Source: Mycetocola reblochoni REB411
GTDB lineage: Bacteria; Actinomycetota; Actinomycetes; Actinomycetales; Microbacteriaceae
Length of the DNA: 64,000 nt
NCBI RefSeq assembly: GCF_900163835.1
Contig: NZ_FUKR01000022.1
Location: 62,001-126,000, forward strand
Reading direction: 5' to 3'
Part shown: in pieces, positions 33,466 to 41,352 of the stretch
Layout: each line of letters begins with the position of its first letter
How positions within the stretch are numbered: the first letter of the stretch is position 1
Made by a program: the position numbers and the translations under genes
Notes under the pieces: generated by a model
What the model saw: the letters and a program-made list of their open reading frames with translations, nothing else
What the model was told of the DNA's origin: nothing
Databases searched by the model: none

Positions 33466-33839
33466 TGGTTCAAGAACAAATCGCTACGGTAGCCGTGGCT
33501 GAAGTTGCAGAACGCCTCATCGAAGAGTTTCCTCATTCGTACCCCCTGGCTAACGTAAGGGCCTTCGCGAGCGGGCGCGAAATCGTCGTGAGTGCCCGAG
33601 CGCTTATCGATGGCGCCAATTACCAATTCGCAGCACGGGTTCCCGTCCCCGACCATGTTGGTGATGCGCTGTGGGTCCGATTCGCTGAAGACAGTGATGA
33701 CCTTGAGTCATGGGTGACATACGCAGTGCAGGTGCTCTTTGTGGAGTCGATCGAAGCCGGAGGGTTGTCGGAAGGACACCCTGATAGCGATGGCGTGTAC
33801 TGGCTCGACATCTGGAACCAGTTTCCCGAAGCCGAATAA
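33465..33839 (+). CDS. Small acidic cytosolic protein coupled to the secreted protein (immunity-like)
   Basis: Predicted 124 residues with no signal peptide or membrane span. It contains 22 acidic against 6 basic residues (no lysine), so it is strongly anionic. It ends VYWLDIWNQFPEAE. The start codon shares one base with the stop of the secreted basic protein gene (TAATG), which gives fixed co-translation. A basic exported protein followed by an acidic small partner is the layout of bacteriocin/toxin-immunity pairs. No sequence family was recognised, so the role is inference from layout only. Confidence 0.6.
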   Translation: MVQEQIATVAVAEVAERLIEEFPHSYPLANVRAFASGREIVVSARALIDGANYQFAARVPVPDHVGDALWVRFAEDSDDLESWVTYAVQVLFVESIEAGGLSEGHPDSDGVYWLDIWNQFPEAE

Positions 33840-33897
33840 GAGCTTCCATCCCCACTCGCCAGTCGAGTAAAGAAGAACTCGCCGAGCCGCGCACCCT

Positions 33898-33912
33898 GGG
33901 GGGCCTCCCCCC
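33898..33912. terminator. Perfect G6/C6 hairpin after the pair
   Basis: GGGGGG-CCT-CCCCCC lies 59 bases after the acidic protein stop; probably the terminator of the two-gene unit. From here to about 34100 no gene was recognised. Confidence 0.5.
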
Positions 33913-34101
33913 TCGAAAGACCAGTTAACCGCCGGATAGCAATTCCAATCCTGCGTGCGCTTGCTCTGTTTTTTCCGGGGCTTTGTGCGACGCGAGGAGG
34001 CGTTTTGCGGCGTTTTCGTGGCAGGGGTGAGGGTCTGTGGGGTGGCGGCTTTCTTGTCGTCGCGTTCGGGGTCGCGTTTCAAATGCGCGCATAACTTCCG
34101 C

Positions 34102-34509
34102 TTGTTTCCGCTGGCTATCCGTAACAGATGCGAGAAGTGGCGTCTGGAGTCGAGGCGTTGCGGGTGGTGCGGGGGCACGATGGTGACCGTGCGTTCCGGT
34201 GCGAAGTTCTGCACGACGAAGTGCAGGGTTTACGCGAGGAGGGCCTCGAAACGGGGCCCAAAAAGGTGCCTGATTTCGTGGCAAAACAGCCCCAATTCGT
34301 GTGTTTTTCTGACACGAAGCGGCCGTTGATTGTCCGCGGCGGCGCTGCATCTTCCACAGATGCTGGCACGTGGGCGAGCTTTGACGAAGCTGCAGCGTCG
34401 CCGGCTGGGATCAGTGTCGGTTTTGTCCTTGGGAACGGTGTGGGGTGTATCGATTTGGGCCACTGCATTGTGGGTGGTGTCGTGGGGGAATCCGGGCGAC
34501 TGCGGGAGG
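34102..34509 (+). pseudogene. Zinc-ribbon plus primase/polymerase (prim-pol) relic, frameshifted and truncated
   Basis: One frame encodes a zinc ribbon: cysteine codons at 34159, 34168, 34210 and 34222 (CGWCGG ... KFCTTKCRVYARRASKR). In the -1 frame the text continues KRPLIVRGGAASSTDAGTWASFDEAAAS and GFVLGNGVGCIDLGHCIV, the N-terminal pattern of bifunctional primase/polymerase proteins of actinobacterial phages and integrative elements. Related proteins carry both parts in one chain. The frames meet at CCCAAAAA (34257-34264). The prim-pol domain stops early, so the gene is broken even if the shift were bypassed. Start uncertain (TTG at 34102 is possible). Confidence 0.6.
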
Positions 34510-34638
34510 CTACTGCTTCGGCCCTTTGCGGTTTCTTTTCCCGAAAACGGAGCGGATCCACCACACGGCACCGGCGATCACCGCGGCACAGACAACAACG
34601 GTGATGATGGCGTTGATGAGTGAGAAGTTTGAAACCAT
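34510..34638 (-). CDS. Small single-span membrane protein
   Basis: Predicted 42 residues: MVSNFSLIN, a hydrophobic span NAIITVVVCAAVIAGAVWWI, and a basic tail (FGKRNRKGPKQ). Codon third positions are mostly G/C. The frame is open further upstream to an ATG at 34707, but that extension has no hydrophobic or conserved look. No Shine-Dalgarno is seen. It probably belongs to the same mobile element remnant. Function unknown. Confidence 0.4.
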   Translation of the reverse strand: MVSNFSLINAIITVVVCAAVIAGAVWWIRSVFGKRNRKGPKQ

Positions 34639-34698
34639 AGATAACCAGCCAATGGGAAAGACCCGGTCAGGGAGTAGAAGATTGTGTCGCACACTACT

Positions 34699-35075
34699 GT
34701 GACGCACGCGGCGAACGCGGTAGATCTCTCGGCGGGGGAGGACCCGGTGATCCTCCCCTTCTGCGGTGCGGGTCGGCTGCCGTCTGGTTCAGCCGCGACG
34801 ATGAGTTCGTGACCTGGGCACGGCCGCACCTCGCCCTCGACGAGGACCCGGCCGACGCGGCGGCGACCGCCGAGGCGCTCGGCATCGGGGACGCCGATGA
34901 AGTCGAGCCCGCCGACGTGCTGGCGTTCCCGCCGACGATGCGCTTCGCTGCCGCCGGCTACCGCGCCGCGCTCGACCGGGTGGAACAGCTGATGGCCGAG
35001 CACCCCTGGCCGAGGGCGCGGGCGTCGTCACGGCGCGTGCGGATCCGGGAGGGACCGCCGATGCTCCGTCTCTGA
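34699..35075 (+). pseudogene. Hypothetical protein gene with a frameshift near 34770
   Basis: A GTG at 34699 reads VTHAANAVDLSAGEDPVILPFCGAG and then meets a stop at 34810. A second frame entering around 34770 reads AAVWFSRDDEFVTWARPHLALDEDPADAAATAEALGIG and continues to TMRFAAAGYRAALDRVEQLM and the stop at 35075. The two parts look like one protein joined by a lost or gained base; translating only from the GTG at 34809 would give 88 residues without the N-terminus. High G+C, so this is host-type DNA at the right border of the island. Family not recognised. Confidence 0.5.
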
Positions 35076-35079
35076 ACCC

Positions 35080-36018
35080 TCAGTGAAGCGGCACGGGCGC
35101 GCGGAACGCCGCCGGTCCGGCGGCCGGCGCGGCGGGGGTGCGGAGGGCGAGTGCGTCGCGGAGGGTGCGCTCAGCCCTCGGCGCGGACACCCTCCACACG
35201 CTGCGTGCTCGGTCCAGCGCGGTGAGCGCCACGGTGACGTCGTCGGTGTCGAGGACGAGGAACACCCCGTCCGCGTCGCCGTCGAGGAGAAGCCCGTCGA
35301 CGTCGTCGACGGATTCAACCCGGAGACGCTGCCACCAGACCGTCCCGTCACCCGCCGAGCGGCCGTCGGGAGCCGTTCGTGAGACGACGAGTTCCGCGTG
35401 GGACGGTGCCGCGTCCTCGTCATCGGCGAGGCTGTACGCCAGAACAGGGACGCCCTGCGGCGTCGTCGGCACGTTCAGCGGTCCGGCGACGCCGAAGATG
35501 CCTGGCTCCGCCAGGCGGTGGATGCGGTGCGCCTGGGTGTAGACGCCGCTCGCCCGGTCCCCGACGATGCTCGAGACCGGCCAGCTGTGCCACAGCGCCG
35601 CGATGGCGGCGGCGGCGTCGGCGGCGGTGGCGCCATCCGCCGGCGCGCTCACGCCCAGCGCGGCGCCCGCCCACGCGTCGGAGGGGTCATCGCCGGAGTC
35701 GCGTCGGGCCAGCAGCAGCCCGGAGCGACCCTCGGACAGCTGGTCCAGTGATGCGACGCGCCTGGCGAGGTTGTACGGGTGGTCGTGCTGGACCGACCCG
35801 GCGGCCAGCACGGGGACGGGCGTCTCCGCTGCGAGCGCGGTGGCGAGGACCGTGGCGTCCGCGTCTCCGCGCGCGGAGCCCTCGATCCGGTCGATCCCTG
35901 CGACGACGAAGGACACGTCGGGACCGGCGATCCGGGACAGCGACGGTGCGTCGTCGAGGATCGCGAGCACGAGCGCGCCCCGCAGTCCGAGCGCCAGACG
36001 GGTGCCGGCAGCGTTCAT
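35080..36018 (-). CDS. Divergent luciferase-family (LLM) protein
   Basis: Predicted 312 residues. Scattered traces of the LLM monooxygenase fold are present: VSFVVAGIDRI in place of the usual DAVFLAD block, and LARRVASLDQLSEGRSGLLLARRDSG in place of ARRLLTLDHLSGGRAGWNVVTS. The rest is weakly conserved and shorter than the 430-residue family norm. The expected FMN-site Trp-Asn of GRAGWNVVTS is absent. It may be a regulatory or degenerate paralogue of the monooxygenase at 36254, from which it is divergent. Start ATG 36018 with AGGACC upstream. Confidence 0.6.
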   Translation of the reverse strand: MNAAGTRLALGLRGALVLAILDDAPSLSRIAGPDVSFVVAGIDRIEGSARGDADATVLATALAAETPVPVLAAGSVQHDHPYNLARRVASLDQLSEGRSGLLLARRDSGDDPSDAWAGAALGVSAPADGATAADAAAAIAALWHSWPVSSIVGDRASGVYTQAHRIHRLAEPGIFGVAGPLNVPTTPQGVPVLAYSLADDEDAAPSHAELVVSRTAPDGRSAGDGTVWWQRLRVESVDDVDGLLLDGDADGVFLVLDTDDVTVALTALDRARSVWRVSAPRAERTLRDALALRTPAAPAAGPAAFRAPVPLH

Positions 36019-36125
36019 CGGGGGTCCTCCGGGTTCGTGTGGCCGAGTGCGGGCGGGCGACGCCCTCCGCTGGCTGCCAACCGTAGCCGCGGTGGCCGTT
36101 CCCGTCCGGGCCCGAGGTCATCGCC

Positions 36126-36208
36126 CGTCACGAGGTTTCCCCGCGTGACGGAGCATGTTGAGCAGTGTGTCGGCCCGCGGGCCGACGCCCGCGGCGTCGC
36201 AATAGGGT
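36126..36208. promoter_or_regulatory. Promoter of the monooxygenase pair with two dyads
   Basis: CGTCACG-N11-CGTGACG (36126-36150) and a perfect 18-base palindrome GTCGGCCCGCGGGCCGAC (36169-36186) lie upstream of a TAGGGT -10-like box (36203-36208). The palindrome sits at the -35 position, as expected for a repressor or activator site. The regulator is not identified. Confidence 0.5.
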
Positions 36209-36253
36209 TCGAGCACGGGCCGACCGCGGCCGGACGGCGACAGGGAGACAACG

Positions 36254-37540
36254 ATGGGAAGCGAACGGCGGGGGCACGTGATCCTGGGGCTCAACGTCCT
36301 CGTCCTCGGCTATGTGCCCTCCGCCTGGCAGACCGAGCTGCTCGACCCGCTCGACCCCGTGCGCGCGGACTACTGGCGGCGGATCGGCGCCCTCGCCGAA
36401 CGGGCGACCCTCGATGCGGTGTTCCTGGCCGACAGCCCGTCGCTCAGCGACCCGTCCTACGACGCTGGAGCGACGCGCCTTGACCCGACGATCATCTGGT
36501 CGACCGTGGCGCGCGCGACCAGCAGGGTCGGCCTGATCGCGACCGCGTCGACGACGTTCAACGACCCCGTCGAGTTCGCACGCCGGCTGCTCACGCTCGA
36601 CCACGTGTCCGCCGGGCGCGCCGGCTGGAACGTGGTCACCTCCCGCCATCCGGGGGTCGCCGAGAACTTCGGGCTGCCCGCGCACATCGCCAGGGACGAC
36701 CGCTACGCCAGGGCGGACGAGTTCGTCGACGTCGTCACGGGGCTGTGGGACTCCACGCGCACCGGGGACCGGCTGCGTCACGAGGGCGAGCACTTCCGCG
36801 TCGACGACGCCCTCGCCCTTCCCTCCTCCGCTCAGGGCAGGCCGGTGATCGTGCAGGCGGGCGGCTCCGACCAGGGGCGGCGCCTCGCGGGACGCGTCGC
36901 GGACGCGGTGTTCTCCGCCGAGCTGACCCCGCAGAGCGCGCGGGCGCACTACCGGGAGGTGCGGGACCACGCGGTCGCCGCGGGACGCGCGGCCGACTCC
37001 GTGTCGATCCTGCCCGGCCTGCTGCTCACCCTCGGCAGCACGGAGGAGGAGGCGCGGCGGCGCAGCGACGAGCTGCACGAGCAGGGGCCCCCGGCCTACG
37101 CCACCGCGTGGCTCTCCCAGGCGATCGGCTACGACGTCGCCGGCCTCGCGCTCGACGAGCCGTTCCCCGACGACGTCCTCGCCGAGCCGGCGGACCCCGC
37201 GGCGTTCACCGGCTCGATCGGCTTCCGCCAGTCCATCGTCGAGCGCATCAGGCAGGACCGGCCCACGGTGCGCGAGTACCTCCGCGAGACCCGCTACACC
37301 GGTTCGGGGCACGGCGGCTTCACCGGAACCCCCGAGGGGCTCGTCGACCGCATCGAGAGCTGGTACCGCACGGGCGCGGCCGACGGCTTCAACCTGCAGC
37401 CGGACCGCCTCATCGACGGGCTCGAGGTGATCGCGGACGAGGTCATCCCGCTGCTGCGGCGGCGGGGGCTGTTCCGCGAGGACTACGAGACCGAGACGCT
37501 GCGCGGACACCTGAACGCGGCACAGGGCAGCGCATCGTGA
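36254..37540 (+). CDS. FMN-dependent monooxygenase, NtaA/SnaA/DszA type
   Basis: Predicted 428-residue luciferase-like flavin monooxygenase. Conserved blocks: LDAVFLADSPSLS, the FMN-site segment FARRLLTLDHVSAGRAGWNVVTSRHPGVAENFG, YARADEFVDVVTGLWD, PVIVQAGGSDQGRRLAG and GAADGFNL near the C-terminus. The family uses reduced FMN from a partner reductase to oxidise compounds such as nitrilotriacetate, pristinamycin precursors, or sulfones of dibenzothiophene. A partner flavin reductase is not seen in the window. The next gene, a DszC-like flavoenzyme, is in the same operon. Substrate unknown. Confidence 0.88.
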   Translation: MGSERRGHVILGLNVLVLGYVPSAWQTELLDPLDPVRADYWRRIGALAERATLDAVFLADSPSLSDPSYDAGATRLDPTIIWSTVARATSRVGLIATASTTFNDPVEFARRLLTLDHVSAGRAGWNVVTSRHPGVAENFGLPAHIARDDRYARADEFVDVVTGLWDSTRTGDRLRHEGEHFRVDDALALPSSAQGRPVIVQAGGSDQGRRLAGRVADAVFSAELTPQSARAHYREVRDHAVAAGRAADSVSILPGLLLTLGSTEEEARRRSDELHEQGPPAYATAWLSQAIGYDVAGLALDEPFPDDVLAEPADPAAFTGSIGFRQSIVERIRQDRPTVREYLRETRYTGSGHGGFTGTPEGLVDRIESWYRTGAADGFNLQPDRLIDGLEVIADEVIPLLRRRGLFREDYETETLRGHLNAAQGSAS

Positions 37541-37632
37541 CGGGGAGGGACACCGCGGCGAGGACGGATCTCGCGACGGCACAGCACAGGACACGGCCCG
37601 AAACAGGCGGCCCGCAGCGAGGAGGACAGCGC

Positions 37633-38709
37633 GTGACGACGGAACGAGCAGACGGGGGCGCGCTGGTCGCAGCCGTCGAGGAGTACGCCACGGAGGTGCT
37701 GCTCCCCGGCGCGCTCGAGGCCGACCGCACCGAGGTCCCGCGCCGGCACCTGGAGTGGCTGGCCGAGCGCGGGCTCCTGTCCTGGGGGGCGACGGCCGAG
37801 GACCCGCGGGTCTCCGTCACGCTCGACGACCAGCGCCGGGTCAGCGAGCTCATCGCGGGGGCGTGCCCGAACACCTGGCTGGTGTGGACGCAGCATTCCG
37901 CGGTCGTGCCCTCCCTGCTCGCCCTGCTCAGCGACGACCCGCCCGCGCCGCTGCGCGACGTGCTCCGCCCCGGCGCTCTGCTCGGCGTGGCGATGAGCGA
38001 CCTCCGCGGCTACCCGCGGAGGAACCTCCGCGCCCGGCCCCGTGCGGACGGCGGCTGGCTCGTCGACGGATCGGTGTCGTGGTTCACCGGTCACGGCCTG
38101 TGCACCCACGTGTTGCTCGGGGCGGTGAGTGAGGAGGGCGAGGAACCGCAGGTCGTCGTCGCGCTCGTCCCGCTCGACGAGCGCATCGGCGCGTCTCCGC
38201 TTCCCCTGGTCGCGCTGACCGGGTCGCGCACGGTCTCGCTCACGCTCGACGGCGTCGAGATCCGGCCGGAGGAGGTGCTGGTCACGCAGACGTACGCGTC
38301 CTGGTCCGAGCGGGACTTGCGCACCGCGGACGGTCCCCAGCCGCACGTCTTCGGGCTCGCGGAGCGGATCGTCGACGAGCTGCGGTCCACGGGCTCCGCG
38401 GAGGCCGTCGAGGCGGCCGACGCCTGGGGGGAGGCCATCGGGCGCCTCCGTGCCCGCTCCTACGCGGAGGCCGACCGCGGTGGCGAGGGTGACGTCTCCC
38501 TCGCCCTCAAGGTCGGGGCGCACGAGGCGCTCGGGGTGCTGAGCGACGCGCTCGTCTCGGCCAGGGGCGGCCGTGGGCTGCTCGAGACCGAGCGCGCGCA
38601 GCTGTACGCCAGGGCCGCGCTGTTCTTCCGGGTGCAGGGGCAGAGCGCGCGGGTGCGCCGGGCGCAGCTGACCGCGGCGGCACAGGCGGCACAGACAGCG
38701 CGCGACTGA
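37633..38709 (+). CDS. Acyl-CoA-dehydrogenase-like flavoenzyme (DszC/SfnB-related)
   Basis: Predicted 358 residues with the acyl-CoA dehydrogenase fold: N-terminal helices (LEWLAERGLLSWGA), the middle beta domain (GWLVDGSVSWFTGHGLCTHVLLGAV, then SLTLDGVEIRPEEVLV) and a C-terminal helical domain. Members near LLM monooxygenases often act as FMN-dependent oxygenases on sulfur compounds (DszC, SfnB), not as dehydrogenases. The GTG at 37633 has GAGGAGG about 9 bases upstream. It follows the LLM gene by 92 bases and converges on the ABC operon. Confidence 0.78.
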   Translation: MTTERADGGALVAAVEEYATEVLLPGALEADRTEVPRRHLEWLAERGLLSWGATAEDPRVSVTLDDQRRVSELIAGACPNTWLVWTQHSAVVPSLLALLSDDPPAPLRDVLRPGALLGVAMSDLRGYPRRNLRARPRADGGWLVDGSVSWFTGHGLCTHVLLGAVSEEGEEPQVVVALVPLDERIGASPLPLVALTGSRTVSLTLDGVEIRPEEVLVTQTYASWSERDLRTADGPQPHVFGLAERIVDELRSTGSAEAVEAADAWGEAIGRLRARSYAEADRGGEGDVSLALKVGAHEALGVLSDALVSARGGRGLLETERAQLYARAALFFRVQGQSARVRRAQLTAAAQAAQTARD

Positions 38710-38739
38710 GCGGGGCGTGGCGCCGCGGCCGCGGTCGGG

Positions 38740-40431
38740 TCAGCGCAGGACGGCGTCGAGCAGCCCCCTGGTGACCGGGCCGCGCTCGCCGGAGGCGAGG
38801 TCCTCCGCGGGGAACACCTCCTGGAGCGCGCCGGAGTCGAGAACGGCGATCCGGTCGCAGAAGGACTCGACGACCGAGAGGTTGTGGCTGATGAAGAGGT
38901 AGCTGAGCGACAGCTCGTCGCGCAGCTCGTGCAGCAGCCGCAGGACCTGCGCCTGCGTCGACGCGTCCAGTGCGGACGTGGGCTCGTCCAGAACGAGCAC
39001 CCGAGGCCGGGCGCTGAGCGCCCTGGCGATCCCGATCCGCTGGCGCTGCCCGCCGGACAGCTCGTGCGGGTAGCGCTGCCCCATGGACCGGGGCAGGTGC
39101 ACGGACTCGAGAAGGGACAGCGCCTGCTCCCTCGCCTCGGCCCTGCTCGTCGCCACCCCCAGCCGGAGCGCCGGTATCGCGATCTGGTCGACGACGCGTC
39201 GCCGCGGGTTCAGCGCCGAGGAGGCGTCCTGGAACACCAGTTGGACGTCGCGTCGGAAGCGACGCCGCTCCGCCGCGCTGCCGAGCTGCTCCGCGGAGCG
39301 CCCGAAGACGGTGACCGAACCGGAGCTCGGGGGCACCAGTCCCGTCGCGATCCGGGCGAGCGTCGACTTCCCCGACCCCGACTCGCCGATCAGGCCGAGG
39401 ACCTCGCCACGGCGGACGGAGAAGCTCACGTCGTCGACGGCGCGGAAGGTGCGGCGGCGGCGACCCGAGCCGACGTCGAACGACTTGACGACGTGCTCGG
39501 CGCGGAGCGCGTCCTCGTCGGCACCGCTCCCGTCAGCGGTCGCCGCGCCGGCGGGGGGACGCGATACTCCTGCACCGACGCCGGCGGTCGTCACCCCGGC
39601 GGAGGAGCCCGAGACGACGGCCCCGGCGGCCGCGGCCCGGCTCCCGAGGGTGGGGACCGCCCCGACCAACGTGCGGGTGTAGTCGTGCCGCGGGTCGGCC
39701 AGGACGTCGGCCGTGCGGCCCGACTCGACGATCCGGCCCGCGCGCATGACGATGACGCGGTCGCTCGTGTGCGACACGACACCGAAGTCGTGGGTGATGA
39801 GCAGCACGGAGAGACCGCGGTCCCTGCGCAGGCTCAGCAGCAGGTCGAGGACCTGCTTCTGCACGGTCGAGTCCAGCGCCGTGGTCGGCTCGTCCGCGAT
39901 GATGAGGTCCGGCTCGTTGACCGCGGCGAACGCGATCACGACGCGCTGGCGCATCCCGCCGCTGAGCTCGTGCGGGAACGAGCCGAGGACGCGTTCCGTG
40001 TCGCTGAGGCCCACCGTCTCCAGCCAGCGTGAGGCCACGGCGAGCGCCTCCTCCTCGCCGACCCCGCGCCGGGACCTGATGACCTCGAGGAACTGCGAGC
40101 GGATCCGGAACGAGGGGTCGAGCGAGGTGAGCGGGTTCTGGAAGACCATCGTGATCCCTGAGCCCCTCACGGTGTTCAGGCTGCGCTCGGACAGTCCGAG
40201 CAGCTCCCGACCCGCGAAGCGCACGCTCCCGCTCACGGTGCTGCTCCGCTCGGGCAGGAGCCCGAGGACGGCGGAGGCGGTGACGGACTTGCCCGACCCG
40301 GACTCGCCGACGATGGCGAGGATCTCTCCCCGGTCCACGTGGAAGGAGATGCCCTCGACCACGGGGGTGACCTCGCGTCGGCCACGGAATCCGATCCGCA
40401 GCTCGTCCACCTGAAGCAGCGTCGTCGTCAT
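38740..40431 (-). CDS. ABC importer ATPase, fused double-domain (DppD-DppF type)
   Basis: Predicted 563 residues with two complete ATPase domains in one chain. Domain 1 (about 1-255): Walker A GESGSGKSVTASAVLG, signature LSGGMRQRV, Walker B LIIADEPTTALD. Domain 2 (about 310-560): Walker [17 protein letters not shown], signature LSGGQRQRI, Walker B VLVLDEPTSALD. An Ala/Gly-rich linker joins them. It powers the oligopeptide/nickel-type importer formed with the next three genes upstream (two permeases and a lipoprotein). Last gene of the leftward operon. Confidence 0.92.
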   Translation of the reverse strand: MTTTLLQVDELRIGFRGRREVTPVVEGISFHVDRGEILAIVGESGSGKSVTASAVLGLLPERSSTVSGSVRFAGRELLGLSERSLNTVRGSGITMVFQNPLTSLDPSFRIRSQFLEVIRSRRGVGEEEALAVASRWLETVGLSDTERVLGSFPHELSGGMRQRVVIAFAAVNEPDLIIADEPTTALDSTVQKQVLDLLLSLRRDRGLSVLLITHDFGVVSHTSDRVIVMRAGRIVESGRTADVLADPRHDYTRTLVGAVPTLGSRAAAAGAVVSGSSAGVTTAGVGAGVSRPPAGAATADGSGADEDALRAEHVVKSFDVGSGRRRRTFRAVDDVSFSVRRGEVLGLIGESGSGKSTLARIATGLVPPSSGSVTVFGRSAEQLGSAAERRRFRRDVQLVFQDASSALNPRRRVVDQIAIPALRLGVATSRAEAREQALSLLESVHLPRSMGQRYPHELSGGQRQRIGIARALSARPRVLVLDEPTSALDASTQAQVLRLLHELRDELSLSYLFISHNLSVVESFCDRIAVLDSGALQEVFPAEDLASGERGPVTRGLLDAVLR

Positions 40432-40443
40432 GTCGTTGTGCTC

Positions 40444-41352
40444 CTAGGAGTGGTAGGGGTCGAGGGCGTCGCGCAGCCCGTCACCGACCCAGTTGAGGGC
40501 GGTCGCGACGAGGGTGATGATGAGGCCGGGCAGGAGCGACAGCTGGGGTGCCCCGAGCGCGAACAGCTTCGCGCCGTCCGCGACCATGCGCCCCCAGTCG
40601 GCGGTCGGCGGCTGCACGCCGATCCCGACGGCGCTGAGGCTGGCGGCGAACACGATCATCCCTCCGGCCCAGGTGGTCGCGTAGACGATGATCGGCGCGC
40701 TGACGTTGGGCAGGATCTCGCGGAAGAGCACGGCCGCGCCTGAGGCACCCAGCGCACGGGACGCCTCGACGTACTCCTTGCCCCGTTCGGCCTTGACCTC
40801 GGAGTAGATGACGCGGGTGAGGTAGGGCACCGCGGCGAGGATGATCGTCAGCACGACCGGCCAGAGCCCCGGCCCGTAGAGCGCAGCGAACGCGATCGCG
40901 AAGAGCACCGTCGGGAACGCGAACAGGATGTCGACGACACGCATCAGGATGCCGGAGACCAGTTCGGGGGCGTACCCGGCGACGAGTCCGAGCACGGTGG
41001 CGAGCACCGTGGCGATCACGACGGGGAGGAACCCGACGAGCAGTGAGGTGCGGCCGCCCCAGATCAGACGGCTGAGGACGTCGCGCCCGATGTCGTCGGT
41101 GCCGAGGAGGTGCCCGTCGCTCCCGATCGGGAGCAGTTTGTCGCCGCCGACGCCCGTGGTCGGGTCGTACGGGGCCAGCCAGGGCGCGGCGAGGGACACG
41201 AGGACCGCGACGAGGACGATGACCACGCCCGCGCACGCCCACGGCTGACGCAGCAGCCGCTGCCACCACCGGTCCGAGGGCAGGGCCGCGGGGCCCGCGT
41301 GGGCGGCGGGCGCACCGAGCGAGACGATGTCGCGTTCGACGGGGGAGCTCAT
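40444..41352 (-). CDS. ABC importer permease, DppC type
   Basis: Predicted 302-residue inner-membrane protein with six spans. The N-terminal segment contains LLGTDDIGRDVLSRLIWGGRTSLLVGF, diagnostic for DppC. The coupling loop is EYVEASRALGASGAAVLFREILPN (EAA motif). The GTWAGG-like end and ALNWVGDGLRDALDPYHS finish the family pattern. Start ATG at 41352 overlaps the upstream permease stop (ATGA). Confidence 0.92.
   Translation of the reverse strand: MSSPVERDIVSLGAPAAHAGPAALPSDRWWQRLLRQPWACAGVVIVLVAVLVSLAAPWLAPYDPTTGVGGDKLLPIGSDGHLLGTDDIGRDVLSRLIWGGRTSLLVGFLPVVIATVLATVLGLVAGYAPELVSGILMRVVDILFAFPTVLFAIAFAALYGPGLWPVVLTIILAAVPYLTRVIYSEVKAERGKEYVEASRALGASGAAVLFREILPNVSAPIIVYATTWAGGMIVFAASLSAVGIGVQPPTADWGRMVADGAKLFALGAPQLSLLPGLIITLVATALNWVGDGLRDALDPYHS

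Noticed and set aside
33708-34571. Several overlapping minus-strand frames of 113-168 codons in the island
   Set aside because: They lack ribosome-binding sites, are basic and low in complexity, and oppose the better supported zinc-ribbon/prim-pol frames.
32359-35080. Attachment-site repeat of the tRNA-Ser 3' end
   Set aside because: No second copy of GTTCGAATCCCACGCCCTCC was found in the island or at its right border.
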